From Candidatus Zixiibacteriota bacterium (GTDB lineage: Bacteria; Zixibacteria; MSB-5A5; GN15; FEB-12), in assembly GCA_018816665.1 (NCBI GenBank), contig JAHIVM010000285.1, forward strand, positions 1-14,227: a DNA stretch of 14,227 nt, in the 5' to 3' direction. Both the position numbers and the translations under genes were made by a program. The notes beneath the pieces are model-generated. The model searched no databases and was not told where the DNA came from. It saw nothing but the letters and a program-made list of their open reading frames with translations. Shown piece by piece: positions 6,731-13,929 of the stretch (positions are counted from its first letter, which is position 1; every line of letters starts with the position of its first letter).

Positions 6731-8236
6731 ATGTCAATCCGCGGTGCCAATACTTCTGCAATATGGACGGCGATTGGCCTGGTCATTGGTCTATCATCGT
6801 CTCCGGCCCGGGGTACTACGATAAACGTACCTTCGCAGGAGCCCACAATTCAGGCCGCCATCCACTCTTCCGCGGTCGGCGACACCGTTCTGGTACAGCC
6901 CGGCGTGTATGTTGAAAACGTGAACTTCGCCGGGTTGGATATTGTTGTCGGATCGTTGTATTTGACTACCGGGGATACCGGCGTCATAGCTCAGACGATC
7001 ATCGATGGGAATGCCCTGGGGTCCGTCGTCACGTTTCTTCTAGGTGAGACGTCGGATGCGGCCCTTGTCGGGTTCACCATTCGTAACGGACTTGCTGTGC
7101 GGGGGGGAGGAATTCACTGCTCCTCCGCCAGTCCGACCATCGCCCACAACCTCATCGTCGACAATCAGTTTGATGCCCGCGACAGCGTCGGTTACGGCGC
7201 CGGCATCTACTGCCGCGATTCCCATGCAACAATAGTCAACAACGTCATCCGTGATAACTCATACCTCGGTTTCAGTCACAACTACGCCGGTGGTATTTTC
7301 AGTGAATCCTGTGATCTCGACGTCCGGGACAACACGATTGCCTATAACAGCAGTCAGAATGTCGGCGGCGGATTGTGTTTGTTGAACTCAACAGGAGTCA
7401 TAGGGGGCAACACGTTCCTTGGGAATTCCTCGCGATATGGCGGTGCCATCAGTTGCGGCATGTACTCTGCGCCGACAATCTGCTTCAACGTGATGTACCA
7501 GAATGAGGCGGTTGGAATGGGCGATGGGATGGATATCTGGGACGGCTCATCACCGCTGGTCATCAACAACACTATCGTTAATAACGGAGACATGGGCATT
7601 TGGTGGGACCTGGCCACCCCGACCGTTGTCAATTGCATCGTGTGGGGTAACGACGTCTCCGGGAATGTTGCTGCGGACGTGCTGTACTGCGATATCGAGG
7701 GCGGCTTTGCCGGCGGAATCGACATCATGGAACAGGAGCCGTTGTTTCGGAATCCTGCTGCCGGAGACTTTCATCTGATGTCCGTGGCATGCGGTGATTC
7801 AGTTGACTCCCCGTGCATCGATGCCGGTCATCCAGACTACATCGATTTATATGTCGGCTGTCAGCAGGGGCTGGGGACGTCCCGTTCGGACATGGGGGCT
7901 TACGGTGGCAATATCGAGCCAGCTACGGACATTACTGATGCCAATCAGACCTTGCCCGGCAGGCTTATCCTGCGACAGAATTACCCTAATCCGTTCAACC
8001 CGAGTACGACGATTGAATACGTGCTGCCCGTTCGAGCTACCGTGCGTCTGCAGGTATTTGACGCCCTGGGCCGCCTGGTTCGGACTATCTGTGACGAGTC
8101 CCGGCCGGCCGGGGTCAATAGTTTTGTATGGGACGGAACTGACCAGGGGGGACGAACGGTCGCATCAGGTGCGTATCTGTATCAGATTCGTGTGGGCGAT
8201 CGGAAACACTCGCGCAAGATGCTCCTTCTGCGGTAG
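6731..8236 (+). CDS. Secreted right-handed beta-helix protein with FlgD-like/Por sorting domain
   Basis: The 501-residue product starts with a signal peptide (about 1-28, ending near SSPARG). TINVPSQEPTIQAAIHSSAVGDTVLVQPGVY (split here by wording only in position, residues about 30-60) is the usual opening of a pectin-lyase-like beta helix of the NosD/CASH type. Coils with asparagine ladders such as NNTIVNN and IVDNQ follow to about residue 395. The C-terminal 95 residues (407-501) form a FlgD-like Ig domain with the marker NYPNPFNPST, then GRLVRTI, GVNSFVWDGTDQGGR and SGAYLYQIRVG. This tail acts as a sorting or attachment signal for the type IX (Por) system in Bacteroidetes, and is very frequent on secreted proteins of related phyla. 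No catalytic residues of a polysaccharide lyase are recognisable, so binding and degradation of a glycan are equally possible. It probably acts at the cell surface or outside. Confidence 0.9.
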   Translation: MSIRGANTSAIWTAIGLVIGLSSSPARGTTINVPSQEPTIQAAIHSSAVGDTVLVQPGVYVENVNFAGLDIVVGSLYLTTGDTGVIAQTIIDGNALGSVVTFLLGETSDAALVGFTIRNGLAVRGGGIHCSSASPTIAHNLIVDNQFDARDSVGYGAGIYCRDSHATIVNNVIRDNSYLGFSHNYAGGIFSESCDLDVRDNTIAYNSSQNVGGGLCLLNSTGVIGGNTFLGNSSRYGGAISCGMYSAPTICFNVMYQNEAVGMGDGMDIWDGSSPLVINNTIVNNGDMGIWWDLATPTVVNCIVWGNDVSGNVAADVLYCDIEGGFAGGIDIMEQEPLFRNPAAGDFHLMSVACGDSVDSPCIDAGHPDYIDLYVGCQQGLGTSRSDMGAYGGNIEPATDITDANQTLPGRLILRQNYPNPFNPSTTIEYVLPVRATVRLQVFDALGRLVRTICDESRPAGVNSFVWDGTDQGGRTVASGAYLYQIRVGDRKHSRKMLLLR

Positions 8237-8280
8237 CATCACCCACCTCCTAAAGGCATCTCCGGTCCGGCGCGAATCTA

Positions 8281-8979
8281 CTAACCGCGCATGAAGCGCA
8301 TGCGGATGCGGGTGAGACAGCGCACCGCCGCCACAATGCAACCCATGACACGGGGGCGGGTGAAACGGATCGGACGCTTCTCAATACAGGTCAGCAGGTG
8401 CTCAACCGCCCTGTCAACCGTCATCATGAACGGCTTGCGATCACCCTTGGCCATCTTGGTGTCCACAAAGCCAAAACGGAGATTGGTTACCGCCACACCG
8501 CGCGGGCGCAGCGCCAGGGCTAGTCCCTCGGTGTACGATGTCAACCCGGCCTTGGAGGCAGAATAGCTCGGTGCTTCCGCCGAAATCAGGTCATCGGCGA
8601 TGCTCGTGAGCACGATGATGTGTCCCCGTCTGCGGTCGACCATGGCGGGGACCACGACCTCAAGCACTGCCATGGCAGCCATCAGGTTGACCTGCATGAT
8701 GTGTGTCTCCTGAGACATGTTCCCGGTATCAAACTGCTCACCGATACCTACGCAATAGACACAGAGATCCGGAGCCGTGGCACAAACCCTTGTCAGAGCA
8801 GGAGTGAAATCGGCGGCGAGAACATCGGTGACCGTGTGCGTGTAGCACTCGTGAGAGACCGGACTGGTACTGCGGGAGATGCCGTGCACGTGCCAGCCAA
8901 GACCAAGCAATCGATAAGTGAGGCCGAGACCTATACCGTCGGAATTGCCCACGACAAGAGCGTTCGGATGATTGTTCAT
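8281..8979 (-). CDS. Short-chain dehydrogenase/reductase (SDR)
   Basis: This 232-residue Rossmann-fold oxidoreductase has the classical SDR features: the dinucleotide loop GNSDGIGLG (11-19), Asn98 in the VNL motif, catalytic Ser126 (LTSIAD), and the Tyr139/Lys143 pair in YSASK. The usual NAG motif is replaced by CVGIG (76-80), a modest deviation. Such enzymes use NAD(P)H to interconvert alcohols and ketones; the substrate cannot be read from sequence. The C-terminus (203-232) is unusually basic and hydrophobic, with RPIRFTRPR followed by several Arg and Met residues, and may contact a membrane. Its gene converges with the beta-helix gene, the stop codons being only 45 bp apart. A terminator separates it from the upstream lipoprotein gene, so it needs its own promoter, which I could not identify. 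Confidence 0.92.
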   Translation of the reverse strand: MNNHPNALVVGNSDGIGLGLTYRLLGLGWHVHGISRSTSPVSHECYTHTVTDVLAADFTPALTRVCATAPDLCVYCVGIGEQFDTGNMSQETHIMQVNLMAAMAVLEVVVPAMVDRRRGHIIVLTSIADDLISAEAPSYSASKAGLTSYTEGLALALRPRGVAVTNLRFGFVDTKMAKGDRKPFMMTVDRAVEHLLTCIEKRPIRFTRPRVMGCIVAAVRCLTRIRMRFMRG

Positions 8980-9019
8980 GATCGTGCCATCTTAGTGATA
9001 AGCCGGACGACGGGGAAAC

Positions 9020-9065
9020 AAAAAAAAGCGTGGCCCCGGGGCGAGACCTGGCCTCGCCCCGGGGC
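9020..9065 (-). terminator. Rho-independent terminator of the small lipoprotein gene
   Basis: On the minus strand a perfect 13 bp GC-rich stem (arms 9053-9065 and 9033-9045, loop of seven bases) is followed by CACGC and a run of eight T (complement of the A-run ending at 9027). It lies 45 bp after the stop of the 9110-9535 gene and ahead of the SDR gene. Confidence 0.88.
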
Positions 9066-9109
9066 ACCTGCGTAACTTATCCCGGGACTCGAACAAGCGA
9101 ACGATTGGC

Positions 9110-9535
9110 TCAATTGACTGTTGACCGGTTGTATACCCAGGCCGGATTCAGATCGCAATCGTGATGTCGCAGGATCATGTCGGCCGCCTGCAGATCGCAG
9201 CACCAGGTTGCAGTGCCGCAGTTCGGAGCATCGCAGGGCGTCAACTTCAACCGGCTGCCGTCCAGCTCGTATGTGCCATTTACTACCCGGGTAGACTCAA
9301 GGCAGTCAAATTCCGTATAGGAACCGTCGGCACGAAGCGTGATGGTGTGTTGCAGCGAATCATCGTCGATAGGCATGCCCTCGCATACGGAGGCTACCCA
9401 GTAGCCGACAGGCGAGTATGCCACACCGGCCGGACTTACAGGCTCAGTGTCCGGGCAACTGGCACAATGTTCGTTACTGCAGCCGAGAACAAAACACAGC
9501 CCCACCCCAAGAGCCATGATCACCAGAAATCGCAT
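9110..9535 (-). CDS. Small cysteine-rich lipoprotein, lipocalin-like
   Basis: The 141-residue product has a lipoprotein signal with lipobox VLGC and the modified Cys at residue 19. Short Cys-containing stretches follow (SNEHCASCPD) and further Cys residues recur through the protein, probably forming disulfides in the periplasm. The mature part contains GYWVASVCEG, TITLRADGSYTEFDC and VVNGTYELDGSRLKL, a pattern of antiparallel beta strands like the small lipocalin-like (META/DUF-type) domains that bacteria place in the envelope. No ligand or enzymatic function can be assigned. The ATG start is well supported: a GGAGGG ribosome site lies just upstream, and a good promoter and a strong terminator frame the gene, which makes it monocistronic. 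Confidence 0.82.
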   Translation of the reverse strand: MRFLVIMALGVGLCFVLGCSNEHCASCPDTEPVSPAGVAYSPVGYWVASVCEGMPIDDDSLQHTITLRADGSYTEFDCLESTRVVNGTYELDGSRLKLTPCDAPNCGTATWCCDLQAADMILRHHDCDLNPAWVYNRSTVN

Positions 9536-9569
9536 GATAGATCCCTCCGTGAGTACAATGTGATGCTAT

Positions 9570-9598
9570 AAGATAAACATGGTCTAAAAAGTAGTCAA
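9570..9598 (-). promoter_or_regulatory. Sigma-70 type promoter of the small lipoprotein gene
   Basis: Read on the minus strand, TTGACT (complement of 9593-9598) and TATCTT (complement of 9570-9575) are separated by exactly 17 bases. Transcription would start near 9563, about 28 bases before the ATG, leaving room for the GGAGGG ribosome site (complement of 9543-9548). This is the best housekeeping-type promoter in the window. Confidence 0.72.
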
Positions 9599-9728
9599 TA
9601 GGGCAGCGAAGTTAGCGCGACAAAATGACGCAAAGAAAGGCTGATTTGACCAGTTTAGAGGCGGGAAGCGAACGAATGCGACGCAATCGCCGGGTGTCAA
9701 AGTTGTCAACGATGCCGGTATTCCTCAT

Positions 9729-10073
9729 TCAGTATGCCGTAACCGTGGACATCGTGATACCTTCCCCCGGTTTGCCGCCCAGGCGCCAGGTTGCTTCTCG
9801 CGTAAACTTGGATTTCTCCAGCAGGGCCACCGAGCTGATATTCTGCTCGTGCACGATGGCATACACGCGATGTAATCGCACCGGACCGAATGCGTAGTCG
9901 AGGAGCAATTGTAGAGCCTCGGTGCCGATTCCCAGCCGCCATAACCTCCTTCCGATCCAATATTCGACTTCCGCATTGGAATCAACCCGGTTGATTTGCT
10001 TCAGTCCCATCATGCCGATGATTTCCCCGGAAGCGACATGTTCTATCGTGAACTGGCACGCGGATTGGTTCAA
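9729..10073 (-). pseudogene. GNAT acetyltransferase (RimJ/RimL type), N-terminally truncated
   Basis: The 114 residues match the C-terminal two thirds of a RimJ/RimL-like N-acetyltransferase: FTIEHVASGEIIGMMGLKQI, then EVEYWIGRRLWRLGIGTEAL, which contains the acetyl-CoA pyrophosphate loop (normally R/Q-x-x-G-x-G/A), then LHRVYAIVHEQNISSVALLEKSKF. Family members are usually 165-190 residues, so about 60 N-terminal residues holding the first strand and helices alpha-1/alpha-2 are missing. The only bacterial-type start in frame is a TTG at 10073 without a ribosome site. Continuing upstream, the frame closes at a TGA at 10149-10151, and no other frame there resembles a GNAT N-terminus. The gene is therefore probably a remnant, although a short expressed form cannot be excluded. 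A promoter-like pair upstream (10174-10203) still points at it. Confidence 0.7.
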
Positions 10074-10378
10074 TTGTCGCAGGAAGCCGTAGGACCAGTC
10101 AATGCCATTTGCTTCCTGGGAGCAAGATCTGGTGTCGCGGTCAATTGCTCACACAGAAACGTTTTGTGGTGCGATTATCCGGAATTCTCTTTTTTCGTGA
10201 CAATTTTTTGGAATCTCAACGACCGTATAATCGTAACGTAGCTATCGGGAGGTTCTGCATCGACAGTATCTGAGTTCACATCGCATCCCCAACAATCCAG
10301 CCCTCAGAATTGGAACATTCCGGGTAATGAGGCATGCTGGCCGAGCAGTACACTGAATAGAGAATGGAGAATAGAACA
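10074..10378. promoter_or_regulatory. Divergent intergenic region with promoters on both strands
   Basis: This 305 bp AT-richer stretch separates the GNAT remnant from the kelch gene. On the minus strand, TTGTCA (complement of 10198-10203) and GATAAT (complement of 10174-10179) with an 18 bp spacer point to the GNAT remnant. On the plus strand, a perfect TATAAT at 10226-10231 points to the kelch gene, but its -35 is only a T-run near 10204-10210. A GGAG at 10366-10369 lies 9 bases before a GTG at 10379. The part from 10232 to 10360 shows nothing recognisable. Confidence 0.5.
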
Positions 10379-11815
10379 GTGAGACGGTTTTCGTGTTTCA
10401 TGGGACTACTGCTGCTGATCTGCCTGGTTACTCGAACCCACGCCCATGACGGCTACTGGATTGACCGCACTCCCTTGCCGGAAGCCAGGCAGGAAATATA
10501 CCCCTCCGTCCTGGAAGGAAAAGTCTACGTTGTCGGAGGGTATACCTCCAGTCTTGCGGTCAGCGCCGATGTTTTTGTGTACGATCCTGAAGCTGGTACG
10601 TGGGACACCGCCGCCGCGCTGCCGGCGCCCCGACATCATTGTCTGACCGTACCGCTCGACGGGAAGTTGTACGCTATCGGAGGGTACACGGGTCCCTCGC
10701 TGCCGTGGATCGCTTCGGCTGACGTCTGGATGTATGACCCGGCGATCAATGAATGGATAGCGGTGGCATCGCTAAATCGGTCACGCGGCGAGCACAGTGG
10801 CGTTGCGTTTGACGACAGGATCTATGTGTTTGGCGGTAATAACGCCTTCGGCGACGACCTGGCCAGCGTGGAGATGTACGATCCGACCCAGGATGTCTGG
10901 ACTGAGGTAACCACTATGCCTACCGCCAGACATCATTCCGGAGTGGCAGTGCTTGACTCGTTGATTTACGTAGTTGGGGGGAGAATCGGCTATTGGGGCG
11001 AGTCGCTCACACTTATCGGCGTATTGGAAGCCTACGCGCCGGGGTCGGACACATGGTATTCGTTACCTGACATGCTCACCCCACGCAGCGCCCTGGCAGC
11101 CGATTGTCTCGACGGCAAACTGTACACGTTCGGCGGCGAGATTCCGGATATTTACGATGAGTCCGAGGAGTATGACCCGGTGACCCAGACCTGGCGAAGT
11201 CTGACGCCCATGCTCACAGGACGCCACGGTACGGCCGCTGCCCTGGTTGGAGATACCGTGTTCATAGTCGGCGGTGCCCACGAGATGGGTGCGGGCGCAT
11301 CCGATGCCAATGAGGGTTTTGTCCTCGGTACCTGTGCTGATACCGATTTGGATGGCTATGCGGATGTCCCCGGAGGAGGGAACACTTGCCCGGGAGACAA
11401 TTGTCCAAACAAGTACAACCCTGTGCAGGCCGACCATGATAGCGATGGGATCGGCGATTCGTGTGACGTTTGTCCGGCCGATCCTTATGACGATGGCGAT
11501 GGGGATCTATTGTGCGGGGACGTTGACAACTGCTCAAACACATACAATCCCGGGCAGGAGGATACAGATGGAGATGGTGTGGGGGATGCCTGCTGCTGCG
11601 TTGGTCTGACAGGTAATGTCGACGGCGACAGCGAGGATGTGATTGATATCGGTGATTTGACCGCGCTAATAGAGTTCCTGTTCATCACATTCGTGTCTCC
11701 CGGGTGTCCCCATGAGGCGAATGTCGATGGTGTCGCGGATGTCGATATCGGAGATCTCACCGCCCTGATTGATTACCTGTTCATCACATTTGCCGATCCG
11801 GCGGCGTGTTTGTGA
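10379..11815 (+). CDS. Secreted six-kelch protein with TSP3 repeats and dockerin-like doublet
   Basis: I place the start at GTG 10379 because GGAG precedes it by 9 bases; an ATG at 10364 would add five residues without a ribosome site. The 478-residue product has a signal peptide (about 1-22, ending TRTHA). Six kelch blades follow (about 40-312), each with a Gly-Gly doublet (near 53, 101, 152, 200, 252 and 298, about 48-52 apart) and a downstream YDP...W. This suggests a beta-propeller. Residues about 320-405 are Asp/Cys-rich thrombospondin type-3 calcium repeats (DNCPN.YNP..ADHDSDGIGD, then DTDGDGVGDACC). The C-terminus has two dockerin-like segments, GNVDGDSEDVIDIGDLTALI and ANVDGVADVDIGDLTALI, each followed by a hydrophobic helix. 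The second has Val at a usual calcium-ligand position. Dockerins dock to cohesins on cellulosome scaffolds, but outside cellulosomal species their partner is mostly unknown. It is probably a calcium-stiffened surface or secreted protein. Confidence 0.92.
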   Translation: MRRFSCFMGLLLLICLVTRTHAHDGYWIDRTPLPEARQEIYPSVLEGKVYVVGGYTSSLAVSADVFVYDPEAGTWDTAAALPAPRHHCLTVPLDGKLYAIGGYTGPSLPWIASADVWMYDPAINEWIAVASLNRSRGEHSGVAFDDRIYVFGGNNAFGDDLASVEMYDPTQDVWTEVTTMPTARHHSGVAVLDSLIYVVGGRIGYWGESLTLIGVLEAYAPGSDTWYSLPDMLTPRSALAADCLDGKLYTFGGEIPDIYDESEEYDPVTQTWRSLTPMLTGRHGTAAALVGDTVFIVGGAHEMGAGASDANEGFVLGTCADTDLDGYADVPGGGNTCPGDNCPNKYNPVQADHDSDGIGDSCDVCPADPYDDGDGDLLCGDVDNCSNTYNPGQEDTDGDGVGDACCCVGLTGNVDGDSEDVIDIGDLTALIEFLFITFVSPGCPHEANVDGVADVDIGDLTALIDYLFITFADPAACL

Positions 11816-11835
11816 TCACATCGGCGGCTCAGGAT

Positions 11836-12324
11836 CTAGTCGTCCATCTTCTTGCAGTTGATAATCTGCTGCGAGGTCGTGCCGTCTTTGTGGCTAATGG
11901 TTACCGTGATAGACAATGAGGAGTCATCGGTGCGCTCGTACGTGAGCCCTCCGAATTGCGCCCGGCGATTGCCGCCCGACACAAACGGAAATACCACCGA
12001 TTCGTCCTTTTCTTCCCAGCCGGTCAGGTCAGGATTGAAGTGCTTGACTTTCATCAGGGGCCCGGTGGAGTCCGGTGTTATTGTGATGATCTCGTAGAAC
12101 CGCACCTGATTGTCAACCGTCAGCTTGAACATCCCAAGCATCGTCCCGCCGGAGACGGGGTTCCAGGTCTCCTCGCACACACCGCCGAAACCGTCGCCGA
12201 CCCAGTGTCCAACCAGCCAGTCCAGATCGTTGATTGATACCATGTCGGACTCCTCCGCATGAACGAACGACACGCTGCCCATGATCAGCAAGCCGATGAG
12301 GTTGAGGACCAGTATTCTCTTCAC
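11836..12324 (-). CDS. Secreted DUF6265-like (lipocalin-type) protein
   Basis: I choose GTG at 12324 because TGAGG lies 7 bases upstream; a TTG at 12330 would add two residues but leaves only one base to that site. The 162-residue product has a signal peptide (about 1-23, ending SFVHA), so it is exported. The mature part begins with LDWLVGHWVGDGFGG and EETWNPVSGGTMLGMFK, the hallmark of the DUF6265 family, a beta-barrel of lipocalin type. Strands such as VRFYEIITITPDSTG and LSITVTISHKDG follow. Function of the family is not known; ligand binding in the periplasm is the usual guess. Its stop lies 20 bp from the stop of the convergent kelch gene, and no terminator with a T-run is seen between them. 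Confidence 0.85.
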   Translation of the reverse strand: MKRILVLNLIGLLIMGSVSFVHAEESDMVSINDLDWLVGHWVGDGFGGVCEETWNPVSGGTMLGMFKLTVDNQVRFYEIITITPDSTGPLMKVKHFNPDLTGWEEKDESVVFPFVSGGNRRAQFGGLTYERTDDSSLSITVTISHKDGTTSQQIINCKKMDD

Positions 12325-12330
12325 GCGCAA

Positions 12331-12440
12331 ACCTCAGGTTGGCCGGGTGACCGGCACAGTAAGTAAACCTTTCCGCCTCGCAAGAACCCACAGGGCAGGC
12401 CCGCGGGTACACGATACCATGATCGACCGGAGTCAATCAA
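12331..12440 (-). other. Leader region of the DUF6265-like gene
   Basis: This 110 bp gap contains the ribosome site TGAGG (complement of 12332-12336) and a small hairpin (GCCGG/CCGGC, loop of four, near 12342-12355). On the minus strand a weak promoter pair, TTGCGA and TACTGT with 16 bases between, lies at about 12357-12385. None of these is strong apart from the ribosome site. Confidence 0.35.
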
Positions 12441-12995
12441 TCACTTTGGTTTGATACGCCAGGCCAGTACGGCGCCGACCAGGGCCCAGGTGATTACCTG
12501 GTTCACCGATGCCCGCAGGATCATGCCGGTGGTGTGCTCGCCGGTGAGCCCTCGCAGCCAGTCGCTCCCGAAACTGAGGAACAGTCCCAAAATCACAACA
12601 TACAGGACCCGTCGGCCGTACGTCTGCAATACGCCGGGAGCGGCGTGGGCCAGCAAACCGGCTGCGAGCAGCGGGGCGAACAGAAAACCGAACATACCTA
12701 TGGTCAGAAAGCCCGGCACCGTGTTGTGCGTATAACCCTGGTATGTGACTTCGTACAACGGTTCATCACGGTAGCTGTCGTACACCAACGCCTCCTGACC
12801 GGGGGCGAGGTAGGGGACGGCGTATTTGCCCGGTTCGCTTATCCGTGCCTTGAGAAAGGCATGGAGTTCCAGTTGATCGTCGACAGTGCGAATCTCCTGC
12901 CGCCCGCTCAAGGGCAGCATGGTGTAGGACACGACCAGCCAGACGAACATGACAATCGCGCCCAGACATCCGGCGACTATGATCTGCTTATTCAC
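12441..12995 (-). CDS. Four-helix membrane protein of unknown function
   Basis: The start is GTG at 12995, preceded by GGGAGG at ideal spacing. The frame stays open 53 codons further upstream, but that part lies inside a repeat element and is not expected to be protein. The 184-residue product has a first transmembrane helix (about 4-26), an extracytoplasmic segment of about 65 residues with acidic and aromatic positions (EIRTVDDQLELHAFLKAR, then YRDEPLYEVTYQGYTHN), and three more helices (about 93-118, 129-150 and 157-180). Arg180 and the lysines after it place the C-terminus in the cytoplasm. I recognise no family. The gene lies 116 bp upstream of the DUF6265-like gene on the same strand, so co-transcription is possible. 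Expect an inner-membrane location. Confidence 0.78.
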   Translation of the reverse strand: MNKQIIVAGCLGAIVMFVWLVVSYTMLPLSGRQEIRTVDDQLELHAFLKARISEPGKYAVPYLAPGQEALVYDSYRDEPLYEVTYQGYTHNTVPGFLTIGMFGFLFAPLLAAGLLAHAAPGVLQTYGRRVLYVVILGLFLSFGSDWLRGLTGEHTTGMILRASVNQVITWALVGAVLAWRIKPK

Positions 12996-13076
12996 GGTAC
13001 CTCCCGCGTTCGAAATGTTGCATCGGACTCTACTCGATAGTACGAGTCTGCGGGCGAAGAGGCCATTGAAAAACAG

Positions 13077-13225
13077 CCCCTCAGGGCAGGTCTCTTTTTT
13101 TGGCCGGTCGGGGATATTGCCGGGGCACAATCGAGAACCGACTGCACCCGTCAATCCACTGCTCCGGAGACCTGCCGCACCCGATCTGTGTATCCGGGTG
13201 GCCCCCTCAAACTTGTTTGAGGGGG
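13077..13225. repeat. Structured repeat element, copy 1
   Basis: This is a 149 bp unit with a diverged second copy at 13252-13399. It opens with CCCCTCAGGGCAGG and closes with TGTTTGAGGGGG, so its ends are short inverted repeats (CCCCTCA/TGAGGGG). Inside, GGCAGGTCTC (13085-13094) is perfectly complementary to GAGACCTGCC (13167-13176), and CACCCG/CGGGTG (13178-13200) forms a third hairpin. In this copy the end also contains a perfect palindrome, CCCCCTCAAA-CTTG-TTTGAGGGGG (13202-13225). No transposase is present. It resembles a non-autonomous (MITE-like) palindromic element or a repeated structured RNA. Confidence 0.75.
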
Positions 13226-13251
13226 ATACACCAACAACGCCTCAGGCATTC

Positions 13252-13399
13252 CCCCTCAGGGCAGGTCTCTGTTTTGGCCGGCCGGGGATATTGCCGGGCC
13301 ACAATCGAGAACCGACTGCACCCATCAATCTACTGCCCCGGAGACCTGCCGCACCCGATCTGTGTATTCGGGTGGCTCCCGCAGACTTGTTTGAGGGGG
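13252..13399. repeat. Structured repeat element, copy 2
   Basis: This is the second copy of the 13077-13225 unit, offset by 175 bp at the start and 174 bp at the end. The difference comes from one base in a T-run. By eye about a dozen positions differ, so identity is slightly above 90 percent. The terminal and internal inverted repeats are kept. The hairpin CACCCGA/TCGGGTG (13352-13374) has one more pair than in copy 1, but the terminal palindrome is degraded (GCTCCCGCAGAC). A 26 bp spacer containing another CCTCAGG separates the copies. Confidence 0.75.
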
Positions 13400-13441
13400 A
13401 ACACCGAACTGGTGGCCCGCCGTGTATTGTGAAAGGGCACG

Positions 13442-13471
13442 AAAAAGCCACCCTGCAGGCAGGGTGGCTTT
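13442..13471 (-). terminator. Terminator of the zinc-ribbon gene
   Basis: A perfect 13 bp inverted repeat (AAAGCCACCCTGC at 13444-13456 and its complement at 13459-13471, with two bases between) lies 20 bp after the stop of the zinc-ribbon gene. On the minus strand the stem runs into TTTTT. This is a textbook rho-independent terminator. Confidence 0.87.
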
Positions 13472-13490
13472 GCAGATCGGCTGATGAGGG

Positions 13491-13685
13491 CTATTTCAGT
13501 GAGCAGCTCATGTCCTGGCCGCAACACATCGGCGACTTGATTTTGCCGTGTCCGTTCGGGCACTCGGAAATCTGGACTTCAACGCCGTTATCCAGTTTCA
13601 ACGAGTTGTTGACAAGCGGAGCGTCGCATTTGGCGCAGGTGGCGTTGACCGCCATACCACATTTTTCGCATTTGTAGGTTGCCAT
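13491..13685 (-). CDS. Small zinc-ribbon protein
   Basis: The 64-residue product has eight cysteines arranged as CEKC (6-9), CAKC (17-20), Cys42 followed by NGHGK, CC (54-55) and Cys61. This matches the small conserved protein family that starts MATYKCEKCGM and ends KIKSPMCCGQDMS. Two CxxC knuckles can bind one zinc ion; the later Cys/His residues may form a second site. The block MCCGQDM also occurs in desulforedoxin-like and rubrerythrin-related proteins, so a redox or metal-storage role is possible, but function is unknown. The ATG is supported by GAGAGGAA upstream. With its own terminator, and only repeats behind it, the gene is monocistronic. It encodes a soluble cytoplasmic protein. Confidence 0.88.
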   Translation of the reverse strand: MATYKCEKCGMAVNATCAKCDAPLVNNSLKLDNGVEVQISECPNGHGKIKSPMCCGQDMSCSLK

Positions 13686-13929
13686 GTTGATTCCTCTCTG
13701 TATCTCAGAAGATTAAGTACTCAAATATCACTCTTAGCAGTGTAAACAACGTACCGCTGCGAAGGTTTCTCAAATATAGCCTGAGACGCCTCGGCAGCCC
13801 AGTATTGATCACCGGTAGGGGCGGGGAAAAGCCAGTCTGGCCCGGGAAAAGGTCTTGTTTGTGGGGGATTTGTGGGCGGCAGACGGCGACCTCGTCTGCC
13901 CCTTTCACAATCACTGCTGGCCCGCCCCG
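13686..13929. other. Non-coding region with hairpin, upstream of the zinc-ribbon gene
   Basis: Next to the gene it holds the ribosome site and AT-rich sequence (13700-13790). A promoter such as TTGTTT and TATTTG with 16 bases between, on the minus strand (about 13726-13753), is possible but weak. At 13878-13900 there is a perfect 8 bp inverted repeat GGCAGACG/CGTCTGCC with a seven-base loop. GGGGCGGG (13818-13825) is complementary to CCCGCCCC (13921-13928), enclosing it. Apparent reading frames here have low-complexity Pro/Arg composition and are not believed. Confidence 0.5.

Noticed and set aside
12996..13154. N-terminal extension of the four-helix membrane protein to a start at 13154
   Set aside because: The added 53 residues read through repeat copy 1; the GTG at 12995 with GGGAGG upstream and a transmembrane helix right after it is the better start.
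13202..13225. Perfect palindrome CCCCCTCAAA-CTTG-TTTGAGGGGG as a terminator
   Set aside because: No T-run on either strand, and no gene ends next to it; it belongs to the repeat element.
12949..13677. A 242-codon plus-strand frame with an internal protein-level repeat (AAPDLCIRVAP twice)
   Set aside because: It only translates the two DNA repeat copies, lies antisense to the well-supported membrane-protein start and zinc-ribbon gene, and has no ribosome site or recognisable domain.
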